Source: Diadema setosum
Taxonomy: Eukaryota; Echinodermata; Echinoidea; Diadematoida; Diadematidae
DNA length: 64,000 nucleotides
Direction: 5' to 3'
NCBI GenBank assembly: GCA_033980235.1
Contig: CM067075.1
Coordinates: 3,546,848-3,610,847, forward strand
The position numbers and the translations under genes are program-made. Of this stretch, positions 36,055-49,600 are shown piece after piece; within the stretch, counting starts at the first letter, position 1; each line of letters opens with the position of its first letter. Below the pieces are notes generated by a model. It searched no databases, was not told the DNA's origin, and saw nothing but the letters and a program-made list of their open reading frames with translations.

Positions 36055-37104
36055 AGGCCGTGTCACGCCTTTTCGGGCAAGCTACGCCGGCTTGATAGCG
36101 AGGAGGTAGTTTCCAGCACGTAGAAGATTTTCAGCGGGCGAACAAGAATGTTTGCAATTTTCGCACTTGTTTCTTACCTACTAGACGCGTGCTACTTAGC
36201 TTCTACTTACTTGCGTGCATTCCGTGTGACCTGCGTGAGAGCTTTGAAACCGATCCGTTTTCTGTTACGAGCGATTTATGGGTACTGAGAAGTACTTGCG
36301 TTGGAGCTGCCTGCGAGGTGCTGCCGGTAAGGCTCTCCTACTGGTGTTCTGCGTGTATCTCTGCAAGCGAACCCCCTCGACTCACTCAGAACAAATTTTG
36401 AGCATGCTCAAGGCCTTGTCATACCGTATCTGGGGAAGTTTTGAGGCTTGACTTGCGGGGAAACAAATTCGCTCTCCGTAGTTGGTCCGCACCTGACAGT
36501 ACCTAGCGCGTATCTCGCCTGTAGTTGCCCGGAGGTGCTCACGCAAGTCCGATTTAACCGCAACTAAGTTTTGAGCACGACCAAAAATTTTTCCGGGATG
36601 CCCGGAGAGGTCCACGCAGAATGCCAGTGGGAGGCCTTTAGCGGCAGCATTTCGCAGGCACCTCCCACGCAGGCACTTCGCAGTCCCCGTATGCAGCCAA
36701 GATAATGACATTCCGTAGGCCACTTTGCCATTCCTTCAGAGGAATTCCATCACTGAGTTGTCAGCCCCCACGCGACTGGTACAAAGGTCACACAGTATAC
36801 CCGCAAGTAGAACGCGTCCAGCAAGTAAGACACATGCACTGTGTCGCCCAAATCCTTGTTCGCCCTCAGAAATTGCCGTTATGCTGGAAAATCCCTACAC
36901 GCAACAAGCCTGCGCCCGGAAAGGTGTGACAGGGCCTAAACATGGTTGCGGGTAAAAAGATTTGCGTGCACAACTCCGGGTGACTACGGGTGAGATACTT
37001 GCAAGGTACTGTCATGTGCGGCTCATTCCGGGGACCTCCGGGTAGTAAAAATTGTTCTTTGCAAGTCGCACGCAAGGCTTGCCCGGAAAGGTGTGACACG
37101 GCCT
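36055..37104. mobile_element. Harbinger-like element upstream of gene B (shared with C)
   Basis: About 1.05 kb. Left AGGCCGTGTCACGCCTTTTC; right inverted AGGCCGTGTCACACCTTTCC. Internal copies of TTGCCCGGAAAGGTGTGACA indicate a nested or duplicated structure. A homologous element sits at the same place before gene C (57296-58380), but gene A has no element there. Frames inside are not genes. Confidence 0.75.
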
Positions 37105-37112
37105 TAAAAGGT

Positions 37113-37320
37113 GTTTTTACCCCGCGCCAGGCGTGCGTATTCCAATGGAAACGAATCCAGTGCTTTTGTTCAATGGCGCGCTGCAATAGGTGTTGCTTCT
37201 TTATTGAATGGCCCATTAACGCAGTTTATTGATTTTTTTCCCCTGAGACGACCAGTTTAATATATCATATTCTTATCCCCGGAATTACTCAGATAATTAT
37301 TCATTTAGCACTGCGGCCAT
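37113..37320 (+). promoter_or_regulatory. Conserved upstream block of gene B
   Basis: Aligns with 24029-24249 and 58381-58634: GCGTGCGTATTCC, CCCATTAACGCAGTTTATTG, CTGAGACGACCAGTTTAA, and a TATA-like AATATATCATATTC at about 37258. Confidence 0.5.
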
Positions 37321-37332
37321 ATGCACACAATC

Positions 37333-37372
37333 ATGTCTGCCAAAGCCTTGGCACGTTTCATCGTTATAGCGG
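37333..37372 (+). CDS. Gene B exon 1 (signal peptide)
   Basis: ATG chosen to match copy A (40 nt, donor GCGG|GTAAGT). An in-frame ATG 12 nt upstream (37321) could extend the N-terminus by four residues. Confidence 0.7.
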
Positions 37373-39498
37373 GTAAGTTACCTCAAAGATCGTGTTACTG
37401 CCGGCAACCAGAGGTAGCCTGGTGGGGTGTCGCAGCCTGGAAAGTAGTTGATGACAGGTTTAATTCCGACTGGTTCCTTTACCCCAACATGTTTGTTAAA
37501 AATGTAGATCAGCAGTTGCATTTTTACACATTTTTATTTGTAGAGAGGGAGACAAAACTGACGAAAACTCATCACAAAATACTTCTAATAGAAAAAAGCA
37601 GCATTTGAGAAGGGAATTTTCAAAAAAGAATATTGTCAAATTCTATTGCATTTTGTTGTATCCTGAAATGTGTGATTATTATTCCCTATTTTGGTACCTA
37701 TGAACTACAAGTTCTTTTTCTTTTTAGTTTTAATTACAGGTTCCTCCATGTTTTCCCTCTGTTTTTGGTATGTCTTCAAATTCAGAAACAAAAGAAAAAA
37801 AGTACGCGATTCATAGTCACTAATTGGAGTTTATTTTATTCAATCATATAAGTTCACTTATTAATTAGAATACAAAGAGATGCTCCGTATCTTACTTATC
37901 GTTGGTCATTACATAATACCAATGATAATTACCAATATGGATATTTCGATAATTCATTTTCATCTCTGATTGCTTCATAAAAATTTTTAATTGCTTTACA
38001 TTGATATGGTATCGCATATTGCGTTGCTGCATGTATTCTCCATGTGGAAATATGGAAATTAAGTGAACTGAATTGAATTGTGTATACGTGTGAAAGTGAT
38101 GTGTTTCTGTGTGTTACCATCAGTGCTTTTTCAAGGAGGTGACCAGAAAGATAGACAATTCGAGGAATGTCGTAGTTTGTGGTACGTGACGACTTTCAGG
38201 CCAAGCCTTCCGGTCAAGCCAAGCTCGGTCAACCTCCCGCCCTTACTACGAATAGCTCATCTACGTACCCCAACTACTATCTGCAACCGCCTTTGGACTA
38301 CTTACAGAGGCAGTAAGCCCCCTTTTTTCTTTCTTCCTCTCCTTTTCCCTTCTCTTCTTTTTATATGCCTATCTCTCTGGTTACAGCTCGTTATTCCGAA
38401 GGTTCGTTATTCCGAAGGCTCTTTATTCCTAAGATTCGTTATTCCGAAGGTTCATTGTTCCGAATTTCATTTTCCGATTAACCGATCTTCGGAATAACGC
38501 CACAAATTTTCGGATTAACGAACCCTTCTTCATTTTCTGATTAACGAACCTCTAGATATAGGGAATTTGCGTGTTTCGGATTAACGACCCTTCGGATTAA
38601 CGAACCTTCGGAATAGCGAACCTTCGTAATAACGAATAGCACCCATCTCTCTATCTCTCTCTCTATCTACCTATTATCTATCTGTCTGTATAATAATCAT
38701 CCATAAAATTAATACAATATGCATACATGCATCTTTCCGTGTTTCTACATAGCCATCAAAATTTATACAATCCGTATATCTTACTATTCATCAATCTCAA
38801 ACATTTGTAATTATGTTCATATTCATTTATATTCTCTTTGTAGATGATTTCTAAGCAATTTAATGCTCCTTTAAAGTCGTTGCGTTTGGAGAATGAAAAT
38901 CAATCTATGGAACGATGAATGCATGCTCTTACTTTATTAATGATTTTCTCTCACATAACTGTCCATGATCTCACTTTAAATAATATCTCTCAAACGAGGT
39001 TCATCGCTTGAAATATTTATACCCCTACAAAGTTTATGACGGTGATCAGGAGGTCGTAGGTTCGAATCCTGCTCGAGTATGTACGCCCATGATTTTTTAT
39101 CATGGCTACTACTAAAACACTGATCAATTCAGTGCTTATTTACGTCGATGTAGGGCAATTTGTCAATCAGTTGCAATGAAAACATCTCGACGGAAGAATT
39201 TCATGAATTTGAATAACAAAGCAGTACCCGCTGCACGCTATAAGGATTAGAACCAAACACTTGCTGTCGGGCGAAAGCTCGGTGGTCTAGTGGAGATGAC
39301 GCCTGTCCGGTGATCAGGAGGTCGTAGGTTCGAATCCTACTCGAGTATGTACGCCCATGATTTTTTATCATGGCTACTACTAAAAAGCTGATCAATTCAG
39401 TGCTTATTTACGTCGATGTAGGGCAAGTTGTCAATCAGTTGCAAAGTTTATGATGTTATGCCAAAATGATGCCATGAATTTTTTCCTACACACACAGA

Positions 39499-39531
<33 letters not shown>

Positions 39532-42500
39532 CAACGGCGTAAATCCATACTGAGGAGTGGGGGGGATGGTCACCATCACCACGATTACAAGCCCATAACC
39601 GGACCGGCGCAGCTTTTTTTTTTTTTTTTTTGGGGGGGGGGGGGTAGGGGGGGAGAAGCTTTGTGCCCCCCTCCCCCCCCCCCCACACACACACACTTTA
39701 CAGGGATCGGATGCCCCACTCTTTTGCATGAAATATAAATTGGGAGAAAAGTGGCAGCAACAACATAAAGACTTTTTGTTCTTGTTGCTTTTTTTTTTTT
39801 TGCTTGTCAGACGACTTTCGGCGGAAAATCAGACCTTAAAAGTATGAAGACATATTTTTTTTTTTTTGGAAATATCTGTGAGAGGGAGCGGAACGACCGA
39901 ACGGTGGAAGGGTGTGTATGGGGGGGGGGGGGGGTATCCCTCTCCCACACGAGGAAGATTTTGCATTTTCAGACCTGAAATTCAGCGATCTGGTGCTCAC
40001 TTGTGGTGAAAATTTTGTTTTCTTTTCTTTAAAAACACAATAAGAAAATGAAATATTCACAATATATTATTGAATGACAAAATCGTGGTACTTCAGCTCT
40101 TGCTGTGCGACATCACTGTGAAGGCCTACTAAATAATGGGGCCTATCATCGGCGTAGACAGGATTTGATCTTAGGAGGAGCGGTTATGTGAGGGAACGAA
40201 TCAAGCGAGGGGGGAGGGTATGGTAGGGGGGTTTCCCCCTCCTACGGTGAAATCTCTTAGCGCTGAAAATTTTGACATTTTTCAGTCCAAAAGCTGCCGT
40301 TTGTAGCTTTGGAAATTAAGGGGGGCACACCAGGCACAACTGCTGTCAATCACTGGCAGCAACATCAGGAGAATGGCATAGCGATTAAATGCGAGCGAGC
40401 GGAGCGAGTGAGCATGAAAATTTTAACAATTCACAGTCTAAAAAATGCCGTTTGTAGCTATACTTTTTCGCTTTGGAAATTAAGGGGGGGGGCCGCATCA
40501 GGCGCAACTGCTGGCAATTACTGGCAGCAACATCAGGAGAATGACATAGCAGTTAAATGCGAGCGAGCGGGGCGAGCGAGCTTGAAAATTTTGACATTTT
40601 ACAGTCCAAAGACTGCCGTTTGCGGCTGTATTTTTTCGCTTTGGAAATTATGGGGGCACACCGGGCGCAACTGCCGGCGATCGGGCAGCAACATCAGAAT
40701 GGCATAACGATTAAATGCGAGCGAGCGAAGCGAGTGAGCTTGAAAATTGTGATATTTTACAGTCCCACATGTCCTTTGTGGCTGTACTAGTATTTTTTCG
40801 CTTTGGAAATTAAGGGGGGGGGGGGGGGGGCGCACCGGGCGAAAACTGCTGGCAATTACTGGCAGCAACATCAGGAGAATGGCATAATGATTAAATGCGA
40901 GCGCGCGAAGCGAATGAGCTTGAAAATTTTGACATTTTCCAGTCCCAAAACTGCCGTTTGTAGCTATATTTTTCGCTTTGGAAATTAAGGGGGCGCACCG
41001 GGCGAAAACTGCTGGCAATTACTGGCAGCAACATCAGGAGAATGGAAAAATAATTAAATGCGAGCGAGCGAAGCGAGCGAGCTTAAAAAATTTTAACAAT
41101 TCACAGTCTAAAAAATGCCGGTTGTAGCTATACTTTTTCGCTTTGGCAATTAAGGGGGGGGGGGGGGGGCCGCATCAGGCGCAACTGCTGGCAATTACTG
41201 GCAGCAACATCAGGAGAATGACATAGCAGTTAAATGCGAGCGAGCGGGGCGAGCGAGCTTGAAAATTTTGACATTTTACAGTCCAAAGACTGCCGTTTGC
41301 GGCTGTATTTTTTCGCTTTGGAAATTATGGGGGCACACCGGGCGCAACTGCCGGCGATCGGGCAGCAACATCAGAATGGCATAACGATTAAATGCGAGCG
41401 AGCGAAGCGAGTGAGCTTGAAAATTGTGATATTTTACAGTCCCACATGTCCTTTGTGGCTGTACTAGTATTTTTTCGCTTTGGAAATTAAGGGGGGGGGG
41501 GGCGCACCGGGCGAAAACTGCTGGCAATTACTGGCAGCAACATCAGGAGAATGGCATAATGATTAAATGCGAGCGCGCGAAGCGAATGAGCTTGAAAATT
41601 TTGACATTTTCCAGTCCCAAAAACTGTCGTTTGTGGCTGTATTTTTTCGCTTTGGAAATTAAGGGGGCGCACCGGGCAAAAACTGCTGGCAATTACTGGC
41701 AGCAACATCAGGAGAATGGCATAATGATTAAATGCGAGCGAGCGAAGCGAGCGAGCTTCAAAATTTTGACATTTGACAGTCCCAAAACTGCCGTTTGTAG
41801 CTATATTTTTCGCTTTGGAAATTAAGGGGGCGCACCGGGCGAAAACTGCTGGCAATTACTGGCAGCAACATCAGGAGAATGGAAAAATAATTAAATGCGA
41901 GCGAGCGAAGCGAGCGAGCTTCAAAAATTTGACATTTTACAGTCCCCAAACTGCCGTTTGTAGCTATATTTTTCGCTTTGGAAATTAAGGGGGGCGCACC
42001 TGCTCACAATCTCTGGCAGCAGCATCAGGAGAATGGCATAGCGATTAAATGCGAGCGAGCGGAGCGAGCGAGCTTGAAAATTTTGACATTACAGTCTAAA
42101 AACTGCCGTTTGTAGTTATACTTTTTCGCTTTGGAAATTTAGGGGGCACACCGAGTGCAACTGCCGGCAATTACTGGCAGCAACATCAGGATAATGGCAT
42201 AATGATTAAATGCGAGCGAGCTTCAAAATTTTGACATTTGACAGTCCAAAAACTGCCGTTTGTAGCTATATTTTTCGCTTTGGAAATTAAGGGGGCGCAC
42301 CGGGCGAAAACTGCTGGCAATTACTGGCAGCAACATCAGGAGAATGGAATAATAATTAAATGCGAGCGAGCGAAGCGAGCGAGCTTCAAAAATTTGACAT
42401 TTTACAGTCCCCAAACTGCCGTTTGTAGCTATATTTTCCGCTTTGGAAATTAAGGGGGGCGCACCTGCTCACAATCACTGACAGCAACATCAGGAGAATG

Positions 42501-45500
42501 GCACAGCGATTAAAATGCGAGCGAGCGGAGCGAGCGAGCTTGAAAATTTTGACATTACAGTCTAAAAACTGCCGTTTGTAGCTATACTTTTTCGCTTTGG
42601 AAATTTAGGGGGCACACCGAGTGCAACTGCCGGCAATTACTGGCAGCAACATCAGGAGAATGGCATACTGATTAAATGCTAGCGAGCGAAGCGAGTGAGC
42701 TTGAAAATTTTGACATTTTCCAGTCCTAAAAACTGTCGTTTGTAGCTATATTTTCGCTTTGGAAATTAAGGGGGGCGCACCGGGTGCACCTGCTGTCAAT
42801 CACTGGCAGCAACATCAGGAGAATGGCATAGTGGTTAAATGCGAGCGAGCGGAGCGAGCGAACTTTAAAATTTTAACATTTTACACTCCAAAAACTGCCG
42901 TTTGTAGCTATATTTTTCGCTTTTGTTTGTCCCACTTTTATTTGAGAACCATCCCCCCCCCCCCCCCATCGACGCCTCTATACATATATTAGGTTGCTTT
43001 TGCTAAGTGAAAGATCTGCTGCACACTCTTTGATAAATTAGGGAATATACGTCTATGTCAAAAGTGTACAAAGTTTATCCCTTATCCTGTATAACGGACC
43101 TTTTGCATGTTCATGATTGCAATACAACGATCTGGTGCATAGTTCTGGCGATATTTGGACAATTTTCCATTAAGAAAGTTCGAGATTTGTCCTCATCTCG
43201 GGAATTGCTTGGGGGATTTAATGATTTGTCTGTCTAAACACTTCCTTTGGGGCGGGACAAATGCCCCTTTGCCCCCCATAGATTCGACGTCCCTGATCTT
43301 CCCTTGGTATGCCCATAGATGTATCCTGACTGAGTCATCAGTCACTGTCGTTTCTCAGGAATGATTCAGGAAATGGAGGGGATTCAATTATGGCGATAAA
43401 GTTGTTGTTATTGTTTGTTTGTATGTTTCCGTACATATTCTGCAGATGGTCCCCAGTTACTCGCGTCATAGCATGTTTACATGTAGACCTATACTATTTG
43501 ACGTTGTCAACGCCTGAGTCATACCTTACAGTGTATGTCGATGTTACTTTCTTCGCGAGCGAGCGAAGCGAGCGAGCGCTTGAGAAAATTATACATTTTC
43601 CTACAAGATAGAATACTGTTCAGCTCTGTTACCTGTCTGAAGGCCGGCGTACAAACGTCATGCAATATGCCAAAATTGATACAATCACATTTCTGCTTCC
43701 TCCATTTTTTCCCTCAAAATTCAGGGGGGGATGATTGTACAGGCCATCCCCCCCTCCTCCATTTCAGGGGGGGATATATCCCCCCCATCCCCCCCGGGAT
43801 TTACGCCCATGACACACACACACAGACACACACACACACAAGATAAAATACGTAACACTTATGGCAAGACATTTGAAATTAAATGTCTAATAAACCCAAA
43901 CAAACACAGAAGAAACGTTTTAAACTCTGGTTTGTCTTTTTTGTTGTTGTTGTTTTTTAGATAATAAATGATTCAACTTGATGATTCTTGCGCTGAGTTG
44001 TGTATGTAACTATGTACGCCAATGAGACCAGAGTGTGCATTATATACTCATAATTTTTATCAATACACTATTGTTAAAAACACTGAAAGATCGGTGTTTA
44101 CTTTCATCGTTTAAGGGCAATTAGTGATTGATACTGTACTTTGTCTTTTGCTAACTTCATCTATCTACTCAATCGTATACTGTTTATAATATACACAGGT
44201 GGTCCCAGACTTGTTATGACTAGGCATGCATATCACAGATCTAAGAAAATCCTAGATCAAAAAAAAAAAAAATGCATACACTGCTCGTCTGGATGAGAAA
44301 AAAAAAACCCAGAAATTTCTTAATCGTGGTTTTGTCTTATTTTTCCGCCTATTTTTGATTCCTTATCATACGTACATTAAACCGAACAGGTTTGCTCTTC
44401 TCAAGGAGAAGAAAATCCTTTTCAAATGCAAGACTCCAAACTAACTACTTTCTTTGGCGACACGTTTGGGTCTCCATAATAATTCAACTTTTATATTTTC
44501 GTGGCAAAACGATGGCATCTGATGCCCCGAAATGAAATGAATCGAAATGAAATGAAATAGAAATGAAATGAAATAGAAATGAAATGAAATGAAATGAAAT
44601 GAAATGAAATGAAATGAAATGAAATGAAATAAAAATGCAATAAATTCAAATCAAAAGGAAATGAAATGAAATCGAAATGAAATCAGAATGAAGTGAAATT
44701 ACATCGAAATGAAATGAAGTGAAATCGAAATGGAATTTAATTTAACTTCCTCATGGTGGACATTATATCACATACTATATATATACACGATACAATATAC
44801 ACGATATATAACAAAATATCGTGACTTTTTTTTTTTATAAAATCACGAATGTGGAGGAGACTACAAAGAATCACTGCTTGTAAAATTCAGACCACTACTG
44901 AGTACAGATAGAAAGGATATCAAAAAAAAAAAAAGAAAGGATATCAAAGAAAAAGAGTTGACAAACATTATATATGCAATGTATTATTAATATTTTTTCT
45001 TAGTTTTGTTATGTAGAAAATGACCTCTGGTATTTGAATGGAATAAGAAAGATTGGTAGTTACACTTATCTTAAGCTGACACTTATAAAGAAACAGTTGT
45101 TGTTGTTGTTATTGTTTTAATATATGCCTGTCAATGAAATTTGTATTTTTTATATTGTAAACTGACTGTTTTGGGTGCACCAGGTGGGTTGGGGAGGATG
45201 GCCCGAGGGCCCAAGTCATTCAGTTGGCTCATTCCAGACCCGGGCTGCCCAACCTGATGCACCCTCACCACTCCAGTGTATGTTCTGATTTCGAAATATG
45301 TACTATGATATTTGTGAATGAAAGCCGAATAAATGATAATAATATCAATAATGATTGGATAACAAGGAAAATACGTCAGAATATATAGCATTGGTGAGTT
45401 GGCGAAGTCGATAGCGCATCGTCCTGCAGATCCGAAGGACCCAGGTTCGATTCCCGAGTCTTTTGTATAATCTAACTGTCTCCTCTAGTAAGAGGCAAAA

Positions 45501-46618
45501 CACTCTGTCCCTCGGATATTATACATTACATGGAGGTCCAGTGCGTGAGAAAGTCACAACTCACGCACGTAAAAGACTCCGCTTCATTCATTCATAGCAA
45601 AGAGCAGGGTGCATAAACCGGTGAAGTGGTTCCGCCTCACATCGCACTGAACCCCATAGAAGACCAGCTAGTGCACCTGAATATGAGCGATTCAGCAGAA
45701 TTTTCATATGAAACATGAAACAAACAAACATATCATTATTAAATGAAATGTTGATATGATATACAATAAAACAAGACTCTCATGTGAAACTTGGCGATGA
45801 AGTGTTGACAAAAAATGAATGTTATACTGAGGCTAGACATTCATATTTGATTCTGTGACACTACACATCATAAATTAAACAATTACATACGAGTGCATAT
45901 CTGCCTCATTCATGATTTATAAACTAAAGTTTTAGAAGGAAAGTCTTAAGTTATTGAGAAAGAAGATCGTAAAGAAATAGATGTTCGGCCAATAAAAATA
46001 ACTTTGCAAAAAGAAAAAATAAGTTGGCCAGCATGTTTGGTAGCCTCATGCCACCGAACCACTTTCAGATTTCGAGCTTGTATGTAATATTATGAATATA
46101 ATCGTAAGTTCAGTATAATCATTTCATGCCATTTCGCTCATCTTCAATTTCAAATTAAAATATACACAACCATCATTCGCAACGTAATTATCTGAATAGA
46201 AATGTAATATTCTATATAATTTACAATGTTTTCACTTGATCGTTTATCAAATAAATCACTTGTCTGCTTGTGCATAAACGTTGACATTCGTGTCACATGA
46301 CAAATTATATCTTTGATAAAACTTAAACCAAATATTTTCTCTGCTAGAATGTTCGTACCATGAACTCCTTCGGAAGTACAGTTGCAAGTGTCCACAAATC
46401 CAGCAATATGGCATTTTCTCAGGTAAGTCTTTTGTTAGGTCATCCTAATTAGCAATTGTTTGAATTGACCTATATTTAATCCATCAAATGAAGTTGCAAA
46501 TACATAGAAGATGGATTATGTCGCTTTTGTTGGGCAAAGCAGTAGTTCGACACGTCACTCAATACAGTAAGCTCATGTTCGTACGGGTACGAAATGACAT
46601 TTCTTCTTTGTTTTCCCT

Positions 46619-46654
<36 letters not shown>

Positions 46655-49600
46655 GGTTGGAAAATTCACTCGTTTTCAAAGGGGCATATTTCAGCGAGCT
46701 TTTACATTTAGCATTTACATTTTTAGAGCTGAAATTAAACAATCTGGTATGTATACACACTTTTAGTGAACTATCTGGAAATTTGTCAATTAGAGGAGAG
46801 TAGTAAGTATGTGGAGGGAGACTAAGCAGGAGAAGGATGTGGGGGGGGGGAGGGGGTAAGCCCCCCCCCCCCCCCCACACACACACACACATGAGGGAGA
46901 TTGTTCTGTTTTTATAATTGTAATTCAAAGATCTAGTCTACACATCTTTTGGAATGTTTTGAGAATTTTAAATCTTAAAAGTGTATTCACAGATTATGCA
47001 TGGAAGGGGGGAGGGACTTGGGGATGGGGCGAGCAGGGGGAATTGGAGACGGCAATCCTCAACCCTTCCCATATGAGGGAGCATTTCCATATAAAATTTG
47101 AACCTTAAATATCTCTTATACGCTTTTTTTAATGGAAAATTATCAATAAAAATGAACCAAATCTGACATAGGGGAGAATTGGGTGGTAAAAAGAGATTTT
47201 GCATTTTCCGAGAATCGAAATTCATCGATCTAACGTATAGTACTATCATTATCATAATACTTGGACAATTTTCTATCAAAAACACTAAATTTTTCCCATC
47301 TCAGGAATGGGGGGGGGGGGGGGGGCAAAATGATATGCTCCCCCCCCCCCCCCGCCTGGTCGACGTCCCTGGCAATGAATCAAATTCTAATACATTTTGT
47401 CCAGAAAATGTCGTGTCCGTGTACATACGAACGCTCTCGTTTAGGCTAGAAAGGCAGGGTCTGCAAGAGGTCTTAACCTTTGTTTGAGCACCCCGAAAAG
47501 AAAAAGGAACCAAATGCTGGTAGACATGGTAGAAGAAAAAAAAAGAGGAAAGTAACAAGGACTCATCCACTATAGCCTCGGTGATTTCCTCTTGTATCTC
47601 AAATTTAGATAATCTTTCTTTGGGAAAGGTTGAAAGGCTGCGACTTTACATGTATAATCATACACCCACCTATATTTTCGTTCTTTTTTTCCGCCTTCAA
47701 AATCTTATGGAAAGGGGGGGGGGGGGGAGACCATCCCATCACCTCCTCCCCCTTTTTTGGATGCACCCGTGTGGTATTATTACCTGAATTGATAGAGTAA
47801 GAACCAGACAGGGGGTTGACGTAATATGCAAACTATGCATTGCTTCTAAGTCCTCCTATAACAATATTTTTTGTTCTTATGAGAACGCAGATCCGGACTA
47901 TCAAATCTGCCCGTATGAGAGCTTTCCGGAAATGGGCAACATGGAGTCCCGCGGATTTGAAATCGCCTTTCCTCTCGAACGAATACCTCTCGGCGTCTCG
48001 TCGGTTGCATTCAGCTTCCGGGGAAGAGGTCTTGTCGGCTTTGCTTCGAATGACAAAAACTCAGCGCCCAGAGTCGTCCTGTTCGGTAAGGCACTAGCGT
48101 TTGGATATATTATGACTACGAATGTATAAGGCTAAATATGATAAGCCACTTCGTAGTTCCCCTTTGTGCATGAGCAGAGAACGTCATGTTTTATTTTTAG
48201 GCTTTCCAGCAGGCACGATCAGTCGGTCAGTCTTTAATTCACTGAGATAAGCATCTGTGATCTAATATAGCTACTCATGCGATCCATACTTGCCCGCTCA
48301 TACACGTAACAGCAACAAAGTGTTCATTAAAGCCTTGCATCGAGCAAAGTTAACTGAAAAAAGTTTGTGGATGCGTTCAACGCAACACTAGGGAATGGAT
48401 GCTTCCCCAAGTTTTAATCTTGCGCTCAGCATGATCTGCGTGGATTTCAACAGGAATTCAATGCATTGTTAAGTCGGCCAAGTTTATATTTTGCATTATG
48501 TCGCTTTGAAAATGAGAATTGCCTAACCCACCGAGGGAACAGAATGATCGCTTTGTACAAACGTGCACACGAATAACTGACGAATTGGCTATAAGTAGCC
48601 ATGGTTATATGATTGATACAGGGCGGACTATTTGAAACTACTTCGACACCTTGGAGCGACAGACGCTATTCCCATAGCACCGTAATTTGGCAAAATGTTG
48701 TATATTTTTGGCACATTGTTTGGAATTGCATTATGGTAATGCATTTTAAAACATATATGAAAAAAGTCATCGTTCATTTCTAAGGTCGGACGTCAATAAA
48801 CAAGTCTACGTTATCACAGCTCCCATCACATGTCCAGCACAGGCCCAACGCCTGATGTCAGAGGTCAATGTTGTATTCTGCCACCGATGCCCTTCCTATA
48901 GATTGTCACTTTTCCCTCCCATCTTTGCAATTCTTTTTGCAAGTGGGAAAACGGCAACCGTGGCACGCACAACGAGTATCATTTTGAAGAACTCCACAAA
49001 CAAAAGACGTTCAAGGAATTTACATATACTCCTTAAATTCCGTAAATCGATGTAAACGCCACCATTTAAATCCTGGTTTTGTCTTTAGAGAAATCAAAGC
49101 CAAGCTGTAGACATTTCATTGTTATTAAATTGACTGAAATCAAATATTCAGTCTCCGCATATTGAGGACGGTCCATCACTATTACAGTTACTGATTCCGA
49201 AGGTTCATAATTCTGAAGGATCGATGATTCGCAATGAAAATAAGATTCCTTATTTGTTAATGTTGTTATTTGTTAATTCGAAGATGAAGCAAGTTCGTTA
49301 TTTCGAAGTTTTCTAAGCCCGAAAATGAAATAAGGTTCGTTATTCCGAAGGTTAGTTGGCTCACGCCTTCTTTTTCATCTGCGTATTAACGGACGTTCGG
49401 ACCTAACGAACTGTACCTTGTTGGTCCCTATACGCTTGCTCAGCAAACGGTTTCTTTCCCCGATTTCCACCCTGATTTGCAGTTCTCTGCGAAAACTCGT
49501 CCTTCGCTTTCAAGCGGTGCCCGGATTGTGCCCCGGAGTTCACGTTTACTTCTGCTGATTGGCGATTGACTGATCTCTGCGATGAGTGGAGGAGTGGAAG

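Larger units (their letters stand above)
39532..43811. mobile_element. hAT-like element 1 (4.28 kb) with satellite array
   Basis: Ends CAACGGCGTAAATCC and inverted CATGGGCGTAAATCC (13 of 15 match). Flanked by ACACACAC on both sides (39524-39531, 43812-43819), an 8-bp duplication inside an (AC)n tract, which is the hAT target size. No transposase frame was recognised. Subterminal G and C runs flank a central tandem array. A second member is at 50862-54735. Confidence 0.75.

Noticed and set aside
36189..37232. Multiple frames on both strands (also 57301-58464)
   Set aside because: All lie within the Harbinger-like elements upstream of genes B and C, overlap each other on both strands, and are not consistently kept between the two copies.
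40309..42992. Recurring peptides (CERAKRAS..., WQQHQENG...) on both strands in the arrays at 40-43 kb and 51-54 kb
   Set aside because: They are translations of the 163-bp satellite unit. Frames break at variable G-runs, both strands are equally open, and there is no start, splice or composition signal of a gene.
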